Part shown: piece after piece, positions 7,382 to 12,770 of the stretch
How positions within the stretch are numbered: position 1 is the first letter of the stretch
How the letters are laid out: each line of letters starts with the position of its first letter
Assembly: GCA_032249055.1 (NCBI GenBank)
Contig: JAVVGP010000021.1
Span: forward strand, 1-12,770
Direction: 5' to 3'
Source of the DNA: SCGC-AAA471-B05 sp032249055
GTDB lineage: Archaea > Thermoproteota > Thermoprotei > Gearchaeales > Gearchaeaceae
Length of the DNA stretch: 12,770 bases
Notes under the pieces: model-generated
Told to the model about the DNA's origin: nothing
Seen by the model: only the letters and a program-made list of their open reading frames with translations
Database searches by the model: none
Made by a program: the position numbers and the translations under genes

Positions 7382-8269
7382 ATGATAATTGGAGTAACAG
7401 GAGGCTCAGGATTCATTGGTTCAAGATTGATCAAAAAATTAATTGAAAAAAATTATGAAGTTGTTAACATTGATATTGTCCCACCTAATAATAAAATTAA
7501 CTTCATTAAAGCAGACATTACAGATTTAAACCAAATTAAAAATGCTTTGAAAAACATAGATTTGCTATTCCATTTAGCAGGATCCACCGTTGAAAAATCT
7601 AGAAAGAAAACATATGAAAGCTTCATTTTAGATGTATTAGGTACTTTAAACGTATTAGAAGCCTGTAAAGTTAATGGCGTTAAAAAAATAATTTTTGCAA
7701 GTTCTTTTTATGTTTACGATGGTTTAGATCCTAAAATGGTTGTTAATGAAATAACACCCCTTGAACCTAGAAATATGGAGTTATTTGGTGCAAGTAAGTT
7801 AATTTGCGAATCATTGATATTTGATTATTATAGAAAGTATCAATTAAAATATGTAATTTTAAGAATTGGGCCAGTTTATGGTTGGGGAAACTGTACAAGT
7901 GTTATAAAAACTTTTATCGAAGCTGCTTTATCTGGCCAACCTATTGAAGTATGGGGTAAAGGTGAAAGGAAAAACCAATACACATTTGTTGAAGATGTTG
8001 TTGAAGGATGCATATTAGCTATGAATAAAGATAACGAAATATATAATCTTATATCACCTGAATATGTAAGCATAAAAGAAATAGCCCAAATTCTCAAAGA
8101 TAAATATGGATTTGAAGTTGTATTTAATCCAATTCAAAAGGAAGGCCCGAGCATGCCTTATATATCTCCTTTAAAAGCAATGACAGAACTGAAATGGAAA
8201 TATACTCCTCTTGAAAAAGGTATAGAGATTACAATTAATGAAGCTAAAAAGGAAAAAAATCTCCAGTAA
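7382..8269 (+). CDS. Extended-SDR NAD-dependent sugar epimerase/dehydratase with a Tyr-to-Phe active site
   Basis: A 295-residue extended short-chain dehydrogenase of the nucleotide-sugar epimerase/dehydratase type. The Rossmann glycine motif GGSGFIG (7-13) is at the N-terminus, Asp31 follows strand 2 as expected for NAD preference, ADITD sits at 44-48, and FHLAG at 63-67. The Ser of the triad is in FASSFYVYD (105-113). The normal Y-x3-K is FGASK, with Phe135 where Tyr is expected and Lys139 retained. RIGPVYGWGN and QYTFVEDVVEG are the usual later family segments. The Tyr is the general acid/base in characterised relatives, so activity may be low, altered or restricted to a step not needing it. 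The codon is TTT, one base from TAT. It lies 11 nt after the aminotransferase gene, and the following methyltransferase starts inside its 3' end (32-nt overlap), so these genes probably act on one sugar pathway. Confidence 0.88.
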   Translation: MIIGVTGGSGFIGSRLIKKLIEKNYEVVNIDIVPPNNKINFIKADITDLNQIKNALKNIDLLFHLAGSTVEKSRKKTYESFILDVLGTLNVLEACKVNGVKKIIFASSFYVYDGLDPKMVVNEITPLEPRNMELFGASKLICESLIFDYYRKYQLKYVILRIGPVYGWGNCTSVIKTFIEAALSGQPIEVWGKGERKNQYTFVEDVVEGCILAMNKDNEIYNLISPEYVSIKEIAQILKDKYGFEVVFNPIQKEGPSMPYISPLKAMTELKWKYTPLEKGIEITINEAKKEKNLQ

Positions 8270-8997
8270 ATTCTTTATTGAAACAGATTATGCTAATAGC
8301 TGGGTACAGAGAGTAAAAAATTTACCTTTATACGATCCTGTTTTTCTAAAAATTATAGATTTGCTAAAAATAAATCCTGGTGAAAAGATTCTTGAAATAG
8401 GTACAGGTGAAGGAAGATTCATTAAAATTATATTAAATAATCAAGCTGAATATTTTGGAATAGATATTTCCTTTATCATATTAAGATATGCAAAATTGAA
8501 ACCACGTAATTATCTAGTAAATCTAATATGTGCAGATGCATCATATCTTCCTTTCAAGGATAAATCGATCGATAAATGTTTTTCATATAATACATTCTAC
8601 TTTATAGAAAATGATAAAGAAGTAATAAAAGAAATATTAAGGGTAACAAAGTTTAATGCAGTTATAGAAGCAAAATACTTGGCAGTATTCAAATTTTCAT
8701 GAGCATGTTTAGACATCGCATATATAAGTTCGCATTAAGAATATTAAGGTATTTAATAAGTAACAAATTTTCTAAATTGTCTATAATAAAAATATTAAGC
8801 TTTATTTATTACAGAAACAGAGTGGAACATTTTTTAAATTCAAATAGGTTATATTACTACCAACCTTTTAAAGCACAGCTTGAAAGAGATTTCAAAATTA
8901 TAAAAAATTAGGATTTCATGTGAAATTCATATATCTTAATAAACTAAAATTCCTTAGTCCAACCTTCCTAGTTATGATCAAAAGAGTTAATTTTTAA
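8238..8997 (+). pseudogene. Class I SAM-dependent methyltransferase (Methyltransf_11-like) with two frameshifts
   Basis: Three successive frames make one protein of about 253 residues. The first (8238-8702) holds the catalytic core: ILEIGTGEGRFIKII is SAM motif I (about residues 51-65), YFGIDIS the strand-2 acidic motif, LICADASYLPFKDKSIDKC motif II, and EILRVTK the start of the last core strand region. After a T4 run at 8694-8697 the frame meets TGA; one extra T gives FKFFMSMFRHRIYKFALRI and continues in the frame that opens at ATG 8699. That frame stops with TAG after the A6 run at 8902-8907; one extra A gives IIKKLGFHVKFIYLN and a plausible C-terminus ending MIKRVNF at stop 8995-8997. Both shifts are -1. 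The second lies on an A-AAA-AAT heptamer in the right phase for ribosomal slippage. ATG 8238 overlaps the epimerase gene by 32 nt. It may be broken, mis-sequenced or recoded. Confidence 0.75.
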
Positions 8998-9004
8998 TAA
9001 GATG

Positions 9005-9031
9005 TTTAAATTTTTCTTAAAATTTATAAAA
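9005..9031 (+). promoter_or_regulatory. Possible transcript end and TATA region before the region E glycosyltransferases
   Basis: The 47-nt gap after the methyltransferase contains a T5 run (9011-9015) that could terminate transcripts, followed by T/A-rich candidates such as CTTAAAATTT (9016-9025) and TTTATAAAA (9023-9031). The first, centred about 25 nt before ATG 9045, would yield a leaderless mRNA. No Shine-Dalgarno sequence is seen. Weak evidence in AT-rich DNA. Confidence 0.3.
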
Positions 9032-9044
9032 ATTGAGTAAAAAT

Positions 9045-10247
9045 ATGAAAGTTGGTTTAGTTACTTTCGCTTATCCAATAAATAGGAATTATTATTGGAT
9101 AGGGGTAGAAAGAAGTGTTGAAGCATTTGCTAAAGCCCTTGCAAAAGAAGGGGTAGAGGTTTCAGTGTTTTGCTCTACTATAAACGGTGTAGTTCAAAAG
9201 GAACAAAATGATGAAAATTTAAAGATATTACAAACACATGCTGTAAGTACAGGTATGCTGAATTTAAACGTAATATTATTCACTTTTTATACTTATCGTA
9301 AATATTTTGAGGAATTAAAAAAGCAAGACATAATTCATATATTTGCTTCTTCCCATTTTCCTATTTTTAAAAATAAGTTTAATAAAATTATTACACATAT
9401 ATTTCATGAACCAATTCTTTCTGACCAACCTTTTTCGCTTTTAATACAAACAATATATCAACGTGCTTATAATTATTTCCTTTATAAATTATCCGATATT
9501 ATTTCAGTGGAATATTTGCCAGGAACATATGAATGGAATGAATTGCTCAAAATATATAATTTAAGCAATGATAAGGTTATTTTCTCGCCTGTAGAAGGAG
9601 TTGATTTAAATGTGTTTAATGATAAAGTAGACTGCAAAGATATTGTTGAAAAATACGGGAGTGATTACATTTTAGCTATTGGTCCCTTTAGAGTAGATAA
9701 AGGATACAATTATATGATTCGAGCCATACCCCTTGTAATTAAAGAAGTAAAGGATGCTCATTTCTTATTTGTAGGATCCACGAAAAATATTGATTACTTA
9801 TTTAATTTGATCAATAGGTTAGGCATAAAAGATAAGATCACATTTACTGGATTTGTTCATGATAATCTATTGCCAAAATTTTACAGAGCCGCAAAATTTT
9901 TAGTCTTTCCTGCATTAAGAGAAGGAATGCCATTAATACCACTAGAGGCAATGGCATGTGGTACTCCAGTTATATCTTCAGACCTACCAATTACAAGATA
10001 TGAACTTGGAAATGCGGGAATTTTTGTAAAACCTAGGGATCCTAATGCAATTGCAAAGGCGATAATTGCATTATTAAACGATGATAATCTAAGAAAGGAG
10101 TTAAGCAGAAGAGGATTGGAAAGAGTTAAAAGATTTACTTGGGAAAATTGTGCAAAAAATTGGACAAAGTTATATCAAAAAATTTTGAATGAAGATGAAG
10201 AATTTAAGAAAAGTTATAATAGTTCATACTCACCTTACTTGGAATAG
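9045..10247 (+). CDS. GT4-family glycosyltransferase
   Basis: A retaining GT-B glycosyltransferase of the GT4 (group 1) type, 400 residues from ATG 9045. The N-terminal acceptor domain begins MKVGLVTFAYPINRNYYWIG and continues with the helix SVEAFAKALAKEGVEVSVF typical of the family. In the donor domain, LAIGPFRVDKGYNYMIRAI carries the Arg216/Lys219 pair that contacts the donor diphosphate, FLFVGSTKN follows, FTGFVHDNLLPKFYRAAKFL is the central helix region, and FPALREGMPLIPLEAMACG contains the E-x7-E motif (Glu293 and Glu301). All key positions are present, so it should be active. An in-frame TTG at 9033 would add four residues; ATG is preferred. The C-terminus after LYQKIL is unusually extended and overlaps the next gene by 59 nt; a single missing base there would explain this (see findings). 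Donor and linkage are unknown. Confidence 0.9.
   Translation: MKVGLVTFAYPINRNYYWIGVERSVEAFAKALAKEGVEVSVFCSTINGVVQKEQNDENLKILQTHAVSTGMLNLNVILFTFYTYRKYFEELKKQDIIHIFASSHFPIFKNKFNKIITHIFHEPILSDQPFSLLIQTIYQRAYNYFLYKLSDIISVEYLPGTYEWNELLKIYNLSNDKVIFSPVEGVDLNVFNDKVDCKDIVEKYGSDYILAIGPFRVDKGYNYMIRAIPLVIKEVKDAHFLFVGSTKNIDYLFNLINRLGIKDKITFTGFVHDNLLPKFYRAAKFLVFPALREGMPLIPLEAMACGTPVISSDLPITRYELGNAGIFVKPRDPNAIAKAIIALLNDDNLRKELSRRGLERVKRFTWENCAKNWTKLYQKILNEDEEFKKSYNSSYSPYLE
9072..9101. repeat. 10-bp perfect inverted repeat at the start of a glycosyltransferase gene
   Basis: TATCCAATAA (9072-9081) and TTATTGGATA (9092-9101) are exact reverse complements separated by 10 nt, 27 nt inside the coding region of the GT4 gene. 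It could form an RNA hairpin close to a leaderless start codon or be an operator. It also encodes ordinary protein (YPINRNYYWIG), so it may be coincidental. Confidence 0.45.
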
Positions 10248-11310
10248 AACACCTGTATTTGAATACATTGCTAAGAATATAGATCTTACTGTATTATCTA
10301 CAAGGTCAACTTCCACAACAAAACAAAAATATAACTTTAATCACATCGAATTATTCCAGCAAAATTATTTAGATTTCTTAAAAAACTCAGTAATATTATT
10401 TGCTCAAATTATAAAAGGAAAATACAATGTTATAATATGGGCTGATACAATATTTAGATTGGAACTTTTGTTCTTGATACTTATAAAAAAATTTATTGGA
10501 AAAATTGTTATATGGGCTGATATTTGGGATTGGAAGAAAAGTCTTATAAGAAGGATCATAGAGCCTTATGCAATTTTCATATTCAGAAAATCAGATAAAA
10601 TTATAACGCATGGGAGAAAGCATTATAAATACTTTAGAAAAATAGGTTTACCAAAACATAAAATCACAATAATAAGAAATTCTTCTTTACTAAACATTGA
10701 TGAAGAAAAAATAAATAAAGCTAAAGAAATGAAAGAGAAATATGCAAAAAATAATAAAGTAATTTTATATGCAGGACGTTTAGTTGAAAGGAAAGGTGTT
10801 GAATATTTAATTAAGGCTTTTAAATTGCTTATTGAAGAAATAAATAACGTTGAACTATGGATCATAGGTGATGGCCCTCTTAATAAAAAGCTTATTTATT
10901 TAAGCAAAGAACTAGGATTAAAAGAGAAGTGTAAATTTTTTGGATGGAAAAGTCATAATGAAATAACCTTATATATGTTGGCATGTGATGTTTTTGTTTT
11001 GCCAGCAATAAACCATGATAAAGAAGGGGCTGAACCTTGGGGATTGGTAGTTAATGAAGCACTTTGGGCTTCGAGACCTGTGGTAGTTACAGATGCTGTA
11101 GGTTGCTCTGAAGATTTAGTTTTGAATGGATATAATGGATATATTGTAAAGGAAAAGGATATTGCAGCTTTAAAAAATGCATTAAAAGATATATTGGCTA
11201 ATGAAAATAAGCTAATTCAGTTTAAATCCAATGCTTATAAGATTATTAAAAACTACACTTATGAAAACATGGCTAAAGACATATTAAATGCAATTATTCC
11301 TATATCATAA
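10189..11310 (+). CDS. GT4-family glycosyltransferase
   Basis: A 373-residue GT-B glycosyltransferase. The N-terminal domain has a short first strand (KVIIVHTHLTWNRTPVFEYI) and a hydrophobic, basic segment at about 91-108 (LELLFLILIKKFIGKIVI) that may lie against the membrane. The donor domain shows VILYAGRLVERKGVEYLIKA with Arg197 and Lys202, LWIIGDGPLNKKL, KFFGWKSHNEITLYMLACDV and EPWGLVVNEALWASRPVVVT with the E-x7-E pair (Glu282 and Glu290). This complete set predicts an active retaining transferase. It begins at ATG 10189; ATG 10195 is a near-equivalent alternative. The start lies 59 nt inside the preceding gene, a longer overlap than elsewhere in the window, and the next glycosyltransferase begins 29 nt after its stop. 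The specific sugar cannot be inferred. Confidence 0.9.
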   Translation: MKMKNLRKVIIVHTHLTWNRTPVFEYIAKNIDLTVLSTRSTSTTKQKYNFNHIELFQQNYLDFLKNSVILFAQIIKGKYNVIIWADTIFRLELLFLILIKKFIGKIVIWADIWDWKKSLIRRIIEPYAIFIFRKSDKIITHGRKHYKYFRKIGLPKHKITIIRNSSLLNIDEEKINKAKEMKEKYAKNNKVILYAGRLVERKGVEYLIKAFKLLIEEINNVELWIIGDGPLNKKLIYLSKELGLKEKCKFFGWKSHNEITLYMLACDVFVLPAINHDKEGAEPWGLVVNEALWASRPVVVTDAVGCSEDLVLNGYNGYIVKEKDIAALKNALKDILANENKLIQFKSNAYKIIKNYTYENMAKDILNAIIPIS

Positions 11311-11339
11311 ATTTATTAAAGATTTTAATAAAGTTTTTT

Positions 11340-12335
11340 ATGGTATATAAAATTATTATATTAGGTGCTAATGATAAATATAATTTAGAATGGTTTTATC
11401 AATATAATTTTATAAAATATTATAATTTTCAAGTAATTCCCATTTTATATAATTTATACGGTTATTTTTATCCTAATTATAATTTGTTTTCTAGATTATA
11501 CTTAGCAAGATATAATAGGAAAGTTAGTAAAATTGTTGAAAAAACAAAACCTGATATTACATTAATTTTTAAAGGAATATATTTAACAGAACAAACCATG
11601 ACTCATATAAGAAAATTTTGCAACTTAATTATTCATTATATGACTGATGAAGCAGAAGGTAATAATTTTGAGAGATCAAAAAAGGTTTCTTTATTAAGTG
11701 ACTATGTTTTCACTTCAATGGAAAAATTCATACCGTTGTATAAAAAACTAGGAATCAATGCAAAGTATTTAGGTTACGCTTGTGAACCAGATATACATAG
11801 AAAACTACCATTTAATATAAATGATTACAGGCACTTTAGTTGCGATATATGCTTCATAGGCACTTACAGAAAAGAAAGAGAATATTTGTTATCCAAACTT
11901 AAAAACTATAATTTAAAGATCTTTGGTCCAGGATGGTTTTTAAGATGCAAGAATAAACAATTAAGAAAAAAAATAATGGGCAGAAGTGTAAAAGGGCATG
12001 AGCTTACAAAGGCATATAATTATAGTAAAATTGCAATAAATATTTTTAAAAAAATCGATGCTCTATTCGGTATGAAAGCTAATATGCGTGTATATGAGGC
12101 ATTGGGATGCGGTTCATTTCTTCTAACAGATTATGCCAATGGTATAGAAGATTTATTCCAAATAGGAAAGGAAATAATTATTTACAACAACGATGATTTA
12201 CTTGAAAAAATTGACTACTACTTAAGTAATAAGAAAGAAAGAGAAGAAATTGCAATAAAGGGACAGGAAAAAGTATATAAAAATTATACTTACTGGCACA
12301 GAATTAATGAGATTCTTAAAACAATAAAATGGTGA
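11340..12335 (+). CDS. CgeB/YkvP-like glycosyltransferase (Glyco_trans_1_2 family)
   Basis: A 331-residue protein. The N-terminal domain is Tyr- and Asn-rich (residues 15-60) and contains TKPDITLIFKGIYLTEQTM (69-87), a typical strand-helix of this group, then YMTDEAEG (100-107). The C-terminal half is a good match to the CgeB/DUF3880-associated glycosyltransferase type: DICFIGTYRKEREYLLSKL (169-187), LKIFGPGW (192-199), SVKGHELTKAYNYSKIAINI (216-235), MRVYEALGCGSFLLTDY (249-265), IEDLFQIGKEIIIYNNDDLL (269-288) and NYTYWHRINEIL (315-326). It shares its C-terminal architecture with the first gene in the window but the two are not close copies. It begins at ATG after a 29-nt AT-rich gap lacking a Shine-Dalgarno sequence. 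It probably adds one sugar of the same glycan. Confidence 0.85.
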   Translation: MVYKIIILGANDKYNLEWFYQYNFIKYYNFQVIPILYNLYGYFYPNYNLFSRLYLARYNRKVSKIVEKTKPDITLIFKGIYLTEQTMTHIRKFCNLIIHYMTDEAEGNNFERSKKVSLLSDYVFTSMEKFIPLYKKLGINAKYLGYACEPDIHRKLPFNINDYRHFSCDICFIGTYRKEREYLLSKLKNYNLKIFGPGWFLRCKNKQLRKKIMGRSVKGHELTKAYNYSKIAINIFKKIDALFGMKANMRVYEALGCGSFLLTDYANGIEDLFQIGKEIIIYNNDDLLEKIDYYLSNKKEREEIAIKGQEKVYKNYTYWHRINEILKTIKW

Positions 12336-12347
12336 GAAAGTTATTTT

Positions 12348-12770
12348 ATGGAAGTTATTTACCAAATTTGTAGTTTTGTAAAGAAAGATCTTACATGGGA
12401 AACTGCTATACAAGCAACTAATTATTTGAAAAAAGAAAATGTTCTAAAAAAATTAATAAGTCTTGACATTTTCTATAACTTAAAATCTAAAGATTCATAT
12501 AGTTCACAAGGTAAAAATTTAAACGTTATTTCACCATTTAGAAGTATTTATAAAAATAAATTAGTAAATAACATACTACTTCCAATACTATTTGATAAAC
12601 TTTCTTCTATTTTTTTCGTTGAAAAATGCGATATATTTCACGGATGGGCCAACCATAGTCTATTATCCATTAAGAAAGCAAAAAAATTAGGAAGCAAATG
12701 TGTCCTTGAAGTAGGAAGTGCGCATATTTTAGAGGAAACGAAGATACTTATAAGAGAAGCTAGAAGATGG
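12348..12770 (+). CDS. Glycosyltransferase N-terminal part (cut by window end)
   Basis: An open frame of 141 codons runs from ATG 12348 to the last base with no stop. The N-terminus is MEVIYQICSFVKKDLTWETA; further on, CDIFHGWANHSLLSIKKAKK followed by LGSKCVLEVGSAHILEET resembles the acceptor domain of GT4-type transferases, where a 'D-hydrophobic-HGW' strand precedes a helix and a strand ending in a conserved Ser-His. The donor domain lies outside the window, so family placement is tentative. A GGTGAG sequence formed by the end of the preceding gene lies 12 nt before the ATG and is the best Shine-Dalgarno in region E, supporting this start. The 12-nt spacing between genes points to one operon. 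Confidence 0.72.
   Translation, partial: MEVIYQICSFVKKDLTWETAIQATNYLKKENVLKKLISLDIFYNLKSKDSYSSQGKNLNVISPFRSIYKNKLVNNILLPILFDKLSSIFFVEKCDIFHGWANHSLLSIKKAKKLGSKCVLEVGSAHILEETKILIREARRW

Noticed and set aside
8699..8911. Independent small 70-residue protein after the methyltransferase
   Set aside because: It continues the methyltransferase in the -1 frame and is itself continued in the next frame; better explained as the middle part of one broken gene.

Overview
The window comes from a low-GC (roughly 30% by eye) genome that reads as a thermophilic archaeon, most likely a member of the Thermoproteota (Crenarchaeota). Reasons: arginine is almost always AGA/AGG and isoleucine often ATA; promoters look archaeal (purine-rich BRE plus TATA box about 27 nt before a start codon, giving leaderless mRNA at 4454); many genes have no Shine-Dalgarno sequence; transcripts appear to end on T runs. 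The genus cannot be fixed from this sequence. All genes lie on the + strand.

The window is part of a surface-polysaccharide or glycoprotein-glycan cluster. Region A (152-4302): a CgeB/YkvP-type glycosyltransferase, a frameshifted FkbM methyltransferase, a GT4-like glycosyltransferase and a second frameshifted FkbM methyltransferase, closely packed. Region B (4303-5855): an isolated gene with its own strong promoter and T-rich terminator, encoding an exported, acidic, cysteine-free protein made of seven ~50-residue repeats, probably a seven-bladed beta-propeller. Region C (5856-6245): about 390 nt without a convincing gene, ending in a GC-richer leader with several potential, partly mutually exclusive stems. 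Region D (6246-8997): a DegT/DnrJ/EryC1/StrS sugar aminotransferase, an NAD-dependent sugar epimerase/dehydratase with Phe in place of the catalytic Tyr, and a class I methyltransferase broken by two frameshifts. Region E (9045-12770): two GT4 glycosyltransferases, another CgeB-like glycosyltransferase and the start of a further glycosyltransferase cut by the window end.

Together, region D would supply or modify activated amino/deoxy sugars, the glycosyltransferases would assemble the glycan, and the FkbM and class I enzymes would O-methylate it. Acceptor and linkage cannot be read from sequence.

The most notable pattern is that the three methyltransferase genes carry four frameshifts between them, every one explained by a single missing A or T in or next to a short homopolymer and all in the -1 direction, while the complete glycosyltransferase, aminotransferase and epimerase genes read through. 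One of the four sits on an A-AAA-AAT heptamer in the correct phase for -1 ribosomal frameshifting. Consensus errors, pseudogene decay and genuine recoding or slippage all remain possible. The second point of interest is the possibly switching leader RNA before the aminotransferase. No tRNA, rRNA, CRISPR array, transposase or integrase was recognised.
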